A stretch of 64,000 bases of DNA from contig JAJEKV010000105.1 of the NCBI GenBank assembly GCA_021234155.1, forward strand, positions 2,482,968 to 2,546,967, given 5' to 3'. Below are positions 49,725 through 60,180 of the stretch, in pieces. Both the position numbers and the translations under genes were made by a program. The first letter of the stretch is position 1, and every line of letters starts with the position of its first letter. The DNA is from Isoetes taiwanensis. Its lineage: Eukaryota; Streptophyta; Lycopodiopsida; Isoetales; Isoetaceae. Under the pieces are notes generated by a model, which was given only the letters and a program-made list of their open reading frames with translations, ran no database searches and had not been told where the DNA came from.

Positions 49725-50090
49725 CTAATTTGGAACCGGTTGTCGTGTGGTATTAGAGACCCGCCGTTTGTTAGCTAAAATTCGTATTTTAGGTGACACT
49801 CCCGAAAGACACGCTTCCTTTAGTTCCAATGAGTATTGTGGCTTCTTCAAATCTTCTCCATATTTTTCTTTAAATATCATATATTCCCGCGTGCATGAAC
49901 TGATTTTGTCCACAAAGCTCATTTTCAAACTTATATTAGATTGTCGTCGGATTGTGTGTGTTGGCAACGATTTTGGCTTCCTCGCCTCGCCGGGCCCAAA
50001 ATGCAGACCGCGAAACGGAGAGATATCTTGGGTTTTTTTCTTTTGTACAAACTGTCTCCTTGCTTTGAAACGTGGTTTCCCCAAGGACAT
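49725..50090 (-). CDS. Unassigned minus-strand frame in the 8.4 kb element
   Basis: This 121-residue open frame lies between the two palindrome arrays. It reads KEKYGEDLKKPQYSLELKEA, SGVSPKIRILANKRRVSNTT and other basic stretches. I do not recognise a family. It is on the same strand as the methyltransferase-like gene and ~750 bp upstream of it, so it could be an upstream exon or a separate gene. A competing frame (49,931-50,185) overlaps its start, so the true boundaries are unclear. Confidence 0.3.
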   Translation of the reverse strand: MSLGKPRFKARRQFVQKKKTQDISPFRGLHFGPGEARKPKSLPTHTIRRQSNISLKMSFVDKISSCTREYMIFKEKYGEDLKKPQYSLELKEACLSGVSPKIRILANKRRVSNTTRQPVPN

Positions 50091-50687
50091 AGTGCATGTA
50101 AGTTATGCGCATTTTTCTCTGTCGTAGTCCTTGGGGTCCATGCGTGTTCTGTCAACAAGAACAACAATTGGAGCAACATGGGCATTGGGGTTGCTCCTTA
50201 TTAAATCCTTCAAATTTCTTAAATGGTCAAGCATAGATTTTTCGAACTTGAAGGGGCTCACCCGACTTCATTCTTCGGTGGCAACCTCATTGAGGTTCTT
50301 GGCAAGTATATTACCCCTTGAACATACTTGTTGAGATTTATTTGTTCCATCCTCTCGAGGTCTTATCCACCTTTTTTTTCTTTAATGGCCACTCCGGAGC
50401 CTTGCCCTTTCCCTTCTTCGTTTTGGTTGTTCCTCGGTGATTTCAAAGAACAACAATCTCCTGTACCTTCCGCTTCTTTGGTTCTTTAGCGACTATCGTT
50501 TGCCTTGGCACCGCTAAGTTTTTTTTTGATGCGGGGGTTCTTCCTTGTCTTGTTCCTCGGAACCTTTATCGATGACCTCCCCGAAGAACTAGCGATGTAG
50601 GTGGTGATTGTGACCTTTCTTCATCGATTGCTTTCGGACTCACCGATGGGGAAAGTCACCGCTTGTCTTTGGAACAAACACGCTTAA

Positions 50688-51220
50688 TTAATGAACACAG
50701 GGCTTCGTTTTAGCCGGTAGTGTGAAAAGAAATTGTCTGATCTTTGGTGGTTGCACATTGACAATTTTAAAGAATGCGATGTCCACAATAATAAAGCCTT
50801 GGGAGGTCTTGAAGGAAAGCCTCCCCACACGCCCTCCTTGTCCCAAGCAACATCGGGAGACATCTTTTATTGTCCCAAGGTTGACAAACTTCGAGTCGGC
50901 GTGCACCTTTTGTTACCCGACCATTTTCTGGGACGTACAGAAACGTCGGTGTCTTTGTATTTTCCATCTGCACCCTGGTCACGAACCCGCTGCGTTTGAA
51001 AATTCTCGTAAATAGCGGGCTCGCGTCTGTGTCGGCCGGTGTGCCGAGGGTGTGGGCGCTTAGGCTTGTGAGATTTCTTTGGCGCCCTCTTGCTTCCTTC
51101 TTCCCCGCTTGAAGCGTTGAAAACTACCTTGTTAAGACTGGAATTCAAACGAAAGTTGTATTCCAGAATAACATTTACTAAACTTGTGCCCTGAAGCCCA
51201 GGAAAAAGACAGGAAAACAA
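50688..51220 (-). CDS. Unassigned minus-strand coding-like region in the 8.4 kb element
   Basis: Two overlapping frames carry protein-like text: 50,867-51,220 (VNVILEYNFRLNSSLNKVVF, then a basic KRAPKKSHKPKRPHPR stretch) and 50,688-50,906 (FVNLGTIKDVSRCCLG, FIIVDIAFFKIVNVQPPK). They may be parts of one gene joined by splicing or a frame error. The Lys/Arg-rich block could be a nuclear localisation signal. The family was not recognised. Confidence 0.3.
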
Positions 51221-51360
51221 GCTAAAATATTGTCACTCTAAGTCATGTTTTTGTGCCTTAATTGGACTCGCAAGTGTTATTTTTAACCTAAAAAATGGTA
51301 TGTTGCAGCTAAAAAGTGTGTCATCTTAGTGCAAAAAAGCAAGCGTTCTAAAAATTACAA

Positions 51361-51643
51361 GCAAAGTGTATTCCGGAATACACTTTGCTTACTGGCCAAG
51401 TGCAAGGTGTATTCCGGAATATACACTTTGCCCTTCGGGCGAAGAGCAAAGTGTATTCGGAATACACTTTGCTCTCGGGCGAAGGGCAAAGTGTATTAGG
51501 AATACACTTTGCTCTTCGACCGAAGAAGGGCAAAAAGTGTATTCGAATACACTTTGCCCTTCGCCGATGAGCAAAGTGTATTCGAATACACTTTGCTCTT
51601 TTCGCCAGAGATGGGCAAAAGTGTATTCGGAATACACTTGGCC
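51361..51643. repeat. Palindrome array 2 (seven hairpin units)
   Basis: Seven copies of the same palindrome core as array 1 are spaced ~40 bp apart. The flanking arms alternate and usually pair within a unit: AAGC with GCTT in unit 1, GAGC with GCTC in units 3 and 6, GAAGGGC with GCCCTTC in unit 5, GGGC with GCCC in unit 7. Units 2 and 4 do not pair perfectly. Degenerate relatives lie downstream (GTGTATACGGAAT near 51,891, TATTCGAATAG near 51,944). Confidence 0.87.
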
Positions 51644-52019
51644 CTCTGAAAACAAATCGAGAAAACAAAAGAAAAGGCGTACTATGTACTTTACATGCTT
51701 ACTGTCCATTATTTTCGCTATGTAAATCGGAATACAAACAAATGTATATTGATCGGGAAGGTTTCGCCGACGACTAAATCTCTGGAAGCTGAATACGCGA
51801 ATCGATTTCGAATTGTCCTTTTTAAAGGTAGGCCACTGTCGGTTGTTTTTTCTATGTGATGCGGAATACGTCTTGTCCAAACACGGATAAGTGTATACGG
51901 AATAGCATCTTTGCACACACCACGGCAAATCGCACACAAAATACTATTCGAATAGCAATTGTATTCTCGAATATCATTAGTCCAATCGACTTGTGAGTTA
52001 GTAACAAGCCCACCATTTT

Positions 52020-55000
52020 TTGCAGTTGTTTGACATGGTTAACCGCTTCGTGAACAAACTTCCACCACCATTTGTTTGCCCAAGTACCTCTACGCCGGAT
52101 GGAACACAAGGCGGAGATGCTTCTTCAACACCTACCTCGACAAGGTCTTTGTTGCTTCTCGAAGACACTCCGAGTCCAGTAACTAGTAGACTGCCACCAC
52201 CTTTCCAGCCCTCTCCAAGTCCAGTAGGAAACCGGCTGCCACCACCTTTCCAACCCTCACCTGTTGCACGTAGCACAACCATTTGTACCATCCCCGACAC
52301 TACAATGGCTCGACCTCAACAAATTTTTGAACGGACTACCTCCGCGTTTGTTGTTTCTCCATCTTCACTTACACATGCCAAGAATACAAAGACGCGTTCA
52401 AGAGGCTGCGAGATTCTCCATCGTTTCTCCCATCACGATTTCACTACAAATGAAGAGGCGACCCTGCGGCATCTACTCCTCTTCACACAAGCGTGGTGAC
52501 ACATGGGTTTGCGAAATTTCGATCTGCTCTAAAGAGATATGTTTGATCGAACTCCCGTGAAGGCGGCTTCAACAACTTTACCGGCACATCATATTTGGCC
52601 CATCTCCTTCATTCAACACTGCACCTCCGCCTTATCAGGTGCGACTTCCGTGGTTTGTTCTCCTCTACAAGCACACCACTAAGAGCGAGAGGAGGTCACC
52701 CCAGTAGAACTCTCTTGAGGAAGATGAAGACACCAACGGCGCAACGAGATTACACGTTCTCTAGCCAGTCCACCAAGAAATTCAAGGTGGATTATAGTTT
52801 GAGAGCATGCTCCTCCTCAGAAGAAGAAGAAACCTTATGGGCCGAGCATAAAATGAGAAGACTTTTAAGAAGTAAATGCTGCTCATTGGGTTGTATCAAC
52901 AAATTGAACATGTCTAAATTACGAGCAATTAGAGACAACTTCTGAGTTCAATGACATTGGCTGACAGAATGCCTACTTGGCCTATCATGTAAGGCGGACC
53001 GCCTTAACACCTTCTTGCACTACATTAACCGTCAAGAAGTTTGCGAAAATGCTTTATGGTTGTCCACCGTTTAGGGTCCACGAGAATGTCTAGAATACAC
53101 AAAAGGCGGACAAAAATCCAGCAATTGATGATCATTGTGGACCAAGAAGAGTTGTAACCATGCATGCCCGCTTTCTTTGTGTCATGGATGGAGAAATATT
53201 TTAGAGAAACATGTGAGAAGCCGCCTAATAGCAACATGTATCATTTAAGCGATAACATCACCAAAAAGATGTTTTTAATGAGTACAAAGAGACTTGCACT
53301 TTCGGCTTCAAAGACATCTCTTACTCACACTTCACCGATTGTGGAAAAGTGAATTCGGGTTTAGTGAAAATTCGAGGAGACACAGAATGTCTGTTTTGCT
53401 CAAGGTGTGCGAGAATTAAAAGTCAAAGAGAAACTGCAAAGACAGAGGTCGAAAGAAGTAAGCTCATGTTCTTCAATCTCTCACTTGTTTTAAAAAAAAA
53501 ATGCTTTGACCTTATTTCTTCTACGATATTATTGCAAGAACCTTGCGGACATCGTGAACAACAAGCAAGCAGAGAGAAGAAAGCTTGCCAAAGACAGAAA
53601 AAAAAGCTCTTGAGCGTCCTTTGCAATATATATGCCGTTGTGATTGATGGAATGGAAAAAAAACTACTCTACCACATTTCTTGAACATTCCTAAAGATGT
53701 GCGGAGGAATGTTTTGTTGAGGTCCACCTTGTAGGAGCTATGGTCTTCAAAGGAAGTCTAAAGTGCAAAGTATTTTTGGCGTATCAAACTTGCATGGTGA
53801 CCGAACCTCACAATTACAATTCTTAACAAGGTCCCAATGCGAGCAAAAGCAAGAATTACCGCCCGATGCTTTTATCCGCAACTTGACAATACTACAAGGG
53901 AGAACAAGAATCAAACACTCTTTGCGTCTTGTGCCATGTTAGTGGAGCTAGGGAACCTTAGAAAAGTGAAGCTCGGTTTCTTACTTGTAGGACACACTCA
54001 TGATCAGATTGACCAAATGTTCAGCAGATTTTCTGTGCGCCTTAGAAGGAAGAAGGCTTTCTGTCTTCCTTCTTTAGTTCAAATTATTGAAGATTCTTAC
54101 ACTCCTACTCCAAATTGGTCGATCTTCTTAAAGAGGCTGCTGATTTCGAGAGTTTATTTTCTCTCAACGTTCAAAGCAGAGAACAAGGCGTGAACAAGTT
54201 GAATGATCTTACCTTTCAACATCATATCAAGTTCTACTTGAAGGATGGCCAAAGCTTCTTACAGGGGAAGAAGTATACCACAACTAAGGACTGGAGTCCA
54301 CCAGAGGGATTACGCTTCCTTAAATATATTCCAGACACTTCCATCATAGAGCGTCTTTGAGCAACTTCCTCTCAAAAATCCTAAGGAGTCCAAGCGTAAA
54401 GAAAAGTACCCCAGAGTCATCCTTAAAAGCCATTGAAAATGGAATTTCCTCGAGGCTTTAAGTACTTCTTAGAAGAAGATGGGATGTGGTGGAGTAATTT
54501 CTTTTCGAACAGAAAATTGTTGTACAAAACATAGCTCTAAGGCAGTTGCAAGAACCATTTCAATGGCCTAACACCTTCCATCAACTGAAAGACAAAGCAG
54601 GTCCAAGCGGTGCTACATTTGCACCCTCTGGTAGAAGGCGAGGAGGACCGAGTCATGTACCCTCGGACCAAGACGCAGGGAATGAGCCTCAAGGTAATAT
54701 CACGAGAAATTACCAAGGGTATGCTAATTGCTCTTCCAGCCCGGGGAGGATGACAAAGGTCGACCTTTCTGGATAGCAAAAGTGCTTGACACAGTCAAGG
54801 AGGAAGGCTTAGTCACTAAACTCAAGATCCATTGGCTTGCAACACGCTCAGAAAATGCTTTTGAAGGTAGATATGAGTTAGAAATGAGAAGCCAAGGAAA
54901 AGGGAGAAAGTCCAAGAAGGTGGGTTGTAGGGATGAGCTGATCCTTAATGACGTGACTATATTGTGCTATGATTTTAAATTGAAATCTGACAATCGTCTA

Positions 55001-55225
55001 CGCCAGAGGACTATCAATTTGCTTAAAAAAGCTTGTAATTACGAAGAAGAGGATGAAGAAGGTGGTGGCAATGCTACACCATCTGTTGATAGTGATGAGG
55101 AAGATAACTCAAGCACTTCCTCTAGTGACAGTGAAAGAAGTGAAGGTGATGAGGATGGCATAAATGAACATGATGACGTCCTGGATCCTTCCTTCATCAC
55201 TCCTCATACTTTTGCACATAACTGA
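52020..55225 (+). pseudogene. DUF7869-like transposon protein, frame-disrupted
   Basis: The N-terminus (52,020-52,499) is Pro/Ser/Thr-rich with repeated SRLPPPFQPSPSP-type words. A Cys segment, KCCSLGCINKL, and an acidic SSSEEEE patch follow at 52,595-52,945. Next come MEKYFRETCEKPPNSNMYHL (53,164-53,352) and ECLFCSRCARIKSQRETAKT (53,349-53,684), where Cys pairs suggest metal binding. The core reads QLDNTTRENKNQTLFASCAM and GFLLVGHTHDQIDQMFSRFS (53,837-54,193). QLDNTTRENKN plus GHTHDxIDxxFS is the signature I know from DUF7869 proteins, often transposon-borne; the D/N and HTHD-ID residues may be catalytic. The C-terminus (54,728-55,225) has GRPFWIAKVLD, then an acidic Ser-rich tail. At least four frame changes separate the parts; some could be introns. 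Confidence 0.65.
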
Positions 55226-55519
55226 GTCTTAGAAAAAGACTGTAAATTTTGCATGTGAATATGAAGATTCTATCTTCAAATTTTGAGAATACTACAGTTT
55301 CAGTTACGGACTAACTTCAATTTTTTGTTAAATATTTTATCCTCTGAAATTAGGGTTTCTCTCGTAAAATATACTTCAACAACATTCTATTTGCTAAGAA
55401 AAATGACACTTTAAAAAAGTCAATTCTTTCGTTGCACAAAAAAATTAGTCACTTTTGGGGGGGTCAAAATAGAATTTCATGCATTTTTTTTTTTTTTTAA
55501 CCTCATTTTACCCCCTTTT

Positions 55520-55601
55520 TGTAAAAAAAAAAAGGAATCTTTGAGGAATATTCCTTTCGCTCTCGTTTCGATGATTTGCTCCCGTTTAATACGCAACTTT
55601 G
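55520..55601 (-). repeat. Right terminal inverted repeat
   Basis: Read on the minus strand from the junction, it gives ACAAAGTTGCG, TATTAAACGGGAG and TCAAAGATTCCTTT, matching the left end. Long A and T homopolymers nearby (55,488-55,498 and 55,523-55,534) make its inner limit uncertain. Confidence 0.6.
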
Positions 55602-56605
55602 TTTGGTGCAATACCTACATATTGCATTTCTTCAAAACGTTTTAGGACGGAGACATTATCCCCATGCTGTGCATACGCTTTGACCATGATATCCCACATC
55701 ATAGCATCCTCGTTATGCGATTTGTTAAATAATTTTATTGCCTTATCCATGCACCCACATTTTCCATACATACCAACAAGAATATTACGTATCATAACAT
55801 CGAGCTCTAAACCAGCTCGAACAATCTGGCCATGGACTAGCCTACCCTGCTGTACAAAACACACAATGTTGCGTGCTCTTATGATACTGAAAAATGTGAT
55901 TTTTCCTGGCATTATACCCTCCAGCTACATTCTGATATACAGGTTTATCGCAAAAAAGCCATGCCCATGCTAGATATATGCATCAATCATTGAACTCCAT
56001 GAAATGACATTGAGAGTTCCCAAATTTTCAAACACGCTGTGTGCTTATTCCAGCGCTCCACATTTGGCATACATGTAAACCAGGGAGTTTCCAACAGCAA
56101 CATCCAAATCAAGCCAATTATTGGTTTAATGACTATGTATTAGCCTCCCCTCTTGGACAGCTGCTGAGACAGCACATGCTTTAAGTAAAGCACTATAAAT
56201 ATATTCATTACTTCCAACACCTGAAAGATACAGTTTATGGTTTAAGTCAAGGACTGTTCCACTTTCTCCTAAATTTGCGTTGGCAGATATTACTGAATTC
56301 CATGTGCAAATACTTGGAATCCTAATGTTACAAAATACCTGATTTGCCTCCAGCAAACTTCCAGTATACGAAAAAAGATGGATGAGAACATTGTTCAGGG
56401 CTGCAACATAAGCAATACCACTATACAACATAAGTGATTGAACTCGTCTACCACAGGAGGCATCAATTCTTTTAATGCAGCTTTCCAAGAGGCAGTATGC
56501 GTCATTCCTGGAAACAGAGATACCATTGTGGATCATAGATTCTGCGGCATAGATTGCTTCATCTGATCATCCTCTCCGACATAAATTTTCCAGAGATACT
56601 GTCAT
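55602..56605 (-). pseudogene. PPR unit 17, 5' part: best preserved PPR sequence
   Basis: This is the N-terminal half of a PLS-type PPR protein and the cleanest PPR text in the window. Frame 56,126-56,536 reads LLESCIKRIDAS, VQSLMLYSGIAYVAALNNVL, then PSICTWNSVISANANLGESG and GSNEYIYSALLKACAVSAAV. Frame 55,586-55,912 reads ARNIVCFVQQGRLVHGQIVR, LVGMYGKCGCMDKAIKLFN, DAMMWDIMVKAYAQHGDNVS and RFEEMQYVGIAPNKVAY. Between them, after small shifts, come VGNSLVYMYAKCG and VISWSSMIDAYVGMGMAF. These are successive 35-residue PPR motifs, which bind one RNA base each. The presumed ATG is at 56,603-56,605. With the 3' part the protein would be ~640 residues and end in an E1-like segment without a DYW domain. 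Family members act in chloroplasts or mitochondria; no targeting peptide could be confirmed. Confidence 0.88.
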
Positions 56606-57934
56606 ACGAATGGCTATGAATTGGCCAGATTCAGAACTAACAACAGCAGCAACATGAAGGATGGCTTTCGCATTTGAAACCTGAAAATTCAGATTGACAG
56701 AACCTTTATCTTGGATGTATTTCAAAACCAACGAACAATCTCCTCATGTATGACCTGAGCCCCTCATAAAGGGTGAACAATCTCCTCATTTTTTACAATG
56801 ATTTTCGTTCCCCATCATCCTGTACCTTGGCATTATTCTCACCTACAGCAACATGAACAACCCCTGAGAGATAGCCATACAGCCCAATCCACTCTATACA
56901 AGTTAGAATGCTACATCAAAGAAAATCCATAATCACTAGAGGAGTGCATGCATGAGAATCAGGAGTTTCTGGAGGCGATGATCGAAGTCCACCAGCTGCA
57001 TAGACGAGCTCATCCGCGCTGCTTCCCCTCTTGAAACTCTCTTCTCTGTCCGCAAAGGTATCAGCATCATTCCAATACCGCTTTCTTCTCTTTTCCATGT
57101 TTGAACTATTCAAGTAGATTATAGAAATATCGAACAAAAGATCTGAACTTAATAGAAAGAATACTGATATGATCAAACTCCTGAAACTTGTATTAGATCG
57201 ATCCTCTCACTGGGTTTAAGTACACATGTTCACATAGTTTGTGTCACAAGTTTAGCACAATTCAAAGCCTTGATCATTTCCATAAAACATGCCTTAAAAC
57301 TTACAATTGCTTAATTTAATTGTTCCAACATTCCCCCAGAAAACATGAAAACTGGAAATTAAAAAAAAAAAATCTTGCATTTGCAATCACCATCAAGTTG
57401 AAATATCTTCTTGCAGATCTAGCATCTTCACGAACTTAGAAAACTTTGGATATGCCTTCTTTTGTGGAGAACTAGATTTGGTTATCAACCATTATGGTTA
57501 TCTGCAGTTTTTGAATATGCAATTCAAGAGTTTGCCTTTGTAATCATAATCCCTCATTGAATGCACTGGAAATTACATAGTATTCGACTTCTATGGCGAA
57601 TTGAACCACACAATACTGATTCTTACTGTTCCAACTTATTGTTCCATCTGCCAACATGAATGAATAACTTGTGGTGGACTTCTTGTCTGCATCACCTTCA
57701 GGAAGTTATGGACATGCGAGATCAGCTATGTCCTCGGGCACACACTTGACATGTATATATACATTTATTTCATGATGATGTATACTTGTACAGTTTGACA
57801 GCATTCTTATTACTGCCACAGTTTTTCCCTTGAAAATCCTTCGGGGCGGGGGTTTTTTTTAACCCGGACAGTAAGTTTGTTGCGCTCCTTCTGGGTCCCA
57901 TAGGCCGATTGGTCTCAGTGGACGATAAAAATCA

Positions 57935-57935
57935 T

Positions 57936-57966
<31 letters not shown>
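57935..57966. repeat. (TTTC)n microsatellite
   Basis: About seven or eight CTTT units, longer than at the equivalent site in element A copy 1 (35,134-35,155). Confidence 0.85.
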
Positions 57967-59146
57967 ATTTATTGTCTCTCACACTCACGCTGTTGCATAA
58001 TCCTCTCGAATGACTAGGAGATGGTGATGAATCAATTTTGATCATGCAGCTTGAAAAACCTAGGCAACAGAGGCACAAAAGGTGAAATGAGGGCTAGTTT
58101 GAGCGTGGACCCGTCCCACCACAGAGAATGAATGAGAACTACGTAAATGAATTTCGTCGAGTAACTTTTAGCTTTGTTCTTAGCAAGATCAAGATGTATG
58201 ATATATTCAGTCCAATTGAGCCACTATTACTCCAATTTTAATTCAAATTCCTAAAACCCATCATTTTGGTAGAATGTATTAGCTGCAAATGATCAGACCC
58301 AAAGTTTGATATGAACTCACTTTGTATGGAAAACTCCACATGCTATAACATTAATTTATAATATCAGCCTTAAGGAGTTTGAGTTTGTCGAAAGCTCCTT
58401 CTAGCTTTTGCAGATGCCCGAACAATGTATGGCAGATCTAAGGGCAAACGTATCACATCATGCAAGATTTAAGGTCTAGGATTATTATAGTTGTTCGGGG
58501 AGTCCAGAAAGTCTTGCAATGCTTGGTGTAGGAAGTTGAGTCAATCATAAAATAAACATGGAGAAGATTAATACATGGAATAGCATAATAGGGCAAAGGA
58601 GTTCTGAATTATTGCAGAGAGCAAAAGTGGATGAAAGGATAGCAAGCATGCAACATGTACTTCCATCTTCTCTATTTTCATTGGAACTCTATCCACGCAG
58701 ATGACACACATTTTTCTGAAGCATTGCTTTGCTTGGTTTTGAGCTTGGCACTGCCTTCCTGTGTTCAAAAATTTGTGGGAATTCCCAACCATGCACTCAT
58801 GTTATCCTTGATAGACATATGGTCCATATTTGTGGCTCTATTCCTGATTCATGGCTCTATTCCAATCTTGAAATAGTTTGATCCTCTCCTAAAGAGTTCT
58901 AATGGTCTATAATTTTTATGAGATTACTATTTGAGCTTGAAATTGCATTTATTAGAAATTGTATTTTGTCTTGTCTCTGTTTCATACGCTGAAATCTTTA
59001 TTCATTGCAGGTAGACACCTCAGTTTGAATTAAAGCTAGTTTTTTATATCTGGAATAGAGAGGTAGGATCTTTTTCTATAGTATTAGATAAACTCGTGGG
59101 TTTACTAACTTTGAACTCATAAAATCAGGCTATACACCACAAAATA

Positions 59147-59497
59147 ATGTTTATTTATTTGGCAAATGGAGGTGGCAGCATAGAGGTTGGATTTGTGAAG
59201 ATATGTGGAGCAACATATGCCAAGCTGCAGCAAGAAATTGAAAGTGATGAGATGCAATTACTTGAAGATTGTAGTTGGGTTTTCTTTAGCAATAGAGGAT
59301 TGCAGTTGTCGCCAAAGCAAAAACATAAGTATACTTTCGATGTGGATGAGATTTACGTCAAATTCATGGACTATCAAATGGAGAAAAGGGTGAAGTCAAC
59401 AATAGATGAGTCTCTTGTTTTGCACCAGCTTGAGAGCAGAAAATCAGACATGAAAGAGTCAAGGATGAAGGAGTGGAGACGATGTAGAGGGAGTTAA
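59147..59497 (+). CDS. Element A protein, N-terminal part (partial)
   Basis: Open for 116 codons: FVKICGATYAKLQQEIES, LLEDCSWVFFSNRGLQLSPK, KHKYTFDVDEIYVKFMDYQM then KRVKSTIDESLVLHQLESRK. It resembles a small folded domain followed by a charged helical stretch. I do not recognise it. The copy at 36,357-36,640 is the same protein with frame breaks. It stands ~170 bp upstream of a zinc-finger exon on the same strand, consistent with one spliced transposase gene. Confidence 0.5.
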   Translation: MFIYLANGGGSIEVGFVKICGATYAKLQQEIESDEMQLLEDCSWVFFSNRGLQLSPKQKHKYTFDVDEIYVKFMDYQMEKRVKSTIDESLVLHQLESRKSDMKESRMKEWRRCRGS

Positions 59498-59668
59498 TAA
59501 GGCAATTGATGCTAATAGTGCTCATGTTAAAGTTGAGAGTAGATTTCAAAGCAAGATGGTGAGGAAGGCACGGGTTATTAAATGGCAAAAAGACTTGAAT
59601 CAAAAGATGATCGACAACTATTAGAATCATGGTAGAAAAGAGTAGTGTGAGATAATGTCTGTTGATAG

Positions 59669-59847
59669 AATGGGCATGCCAAATTCTATGTTTGGTGCAT
59701 AGAGTGTAATATGCAGTATAGGAAACGTAATCATGACACAATGTATAATTTTGTGCAACATCATTGTAAGGCTAGATCTCATGTTGAAAATTATGAACGT
59801 AAGCACCAAAGTGCAGACATGAATGTTTGTTCAGAAAGTAACTCTTG
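59669..59847 (+). CDS. Zinc-finger exon of element A transposase (BED-like)
   Basis: After an AG that could be a splice acceptor (59,667-59,668), the frame reads AKFYVWCIECNMQYRKRNH, TMYNFVQHHCKARSHVENYE and RKHQSADMN before a TGA at 59,845. WCxxC followed by paired His residues is typical of BED-like or C2H2-type DNA-binding fingers at the N-terminus of plant DNA transposases. A copy with small length differences exists at ~36,860-37,040. Confidence 0.5.
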
Positions 59848-60004
59848 AGCTAAGAATAAGAAAAAGAATAAAGTTGATGTGGATTCATGTTTGTCGATGG
59901 AAGTAGCTAAGGTTCTTGAGGAAATCAGTATTTCTATGAAGCTACAGCAAAGGGTTATGCAAATCTGAGTCACATAAACATAATTTACTTTTGGCATTGT
60001 TTCC

Positions 60005-60180
60005 AGGTGCTGGTAACCAAGGAGCACATTAAATCATCCAAGCATATCAGAAGTGCAATGGCACTTGAGAAGAAGACAAAAAGGGAGGAAGGAAATAGTG
60101 TTGGTGGTCGTCCAAGAAAGGATGTAGCAGACCCAAAGCAGCAAAGTTTATTTTCTTTCATTACACGAGGTACCAATTGT
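60005..60180 (+). CDS. AT-hook / PIP-like exon of element A transposase
   Basis: TTGTTTCCAG ending at 60,006 is a good 3' splice site. The frame then reads VLVTKEHIKSSKHIRSAM, a finger-like HIKSSKH. It is followed by the AT-hook-like GRPRKD and QQSLFSFI, close to the PCNA-interacting QxxLxxFF box. Similar PIP-like words occur near zinc fingers in several eukaryotic transposases. It continues from an upstream MKLQQRVMQ segment, probably across a ~50 bp intron. Confidence 0.45.

Larger units (their letters stand above)
47208..55601. mobile_element. 8.4 kb candidate TIR DNA transposon in PPR unit 17
   Basis: Both ends abut the two halves of one PPR word. The left end reads ACAAGTAGTTAAAAATTAAA then CGAGG, and later TCAAAGATTCCTTT. 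The right end, read on the minus strand, is ACAAAGTTGCGTATTAAACG then GGAG, and later TCAAAGATTCCTTT. This is an imperfect inverted repeat of about 70-80 bp. A GGTG/GGTGG word occurs at both junctions and may include a short target duplication. The interior holds a DUF7869-like gene (plus), a methyltransferase-like gene (minus), unassigned minus-strand frames and two palindrome arrays. CTG/CAG words are largely intact. I cannot place it in a named superfamily. Confidence 0.7.

Noticed and set aside
50767-51015. Plus-strand frames between the palindrome arrays
   Set aside because: They overlap minus-strand frames with more protein-like text; I could not support them separately.
49109-51643. 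CRISPR-like array
   Set aside because: The repeats are regularly spaced palindromes, but spacers are only ~12-20 bp and are themselves parts of hairpin arms. No cas gene is present and the context is eukaryotic.
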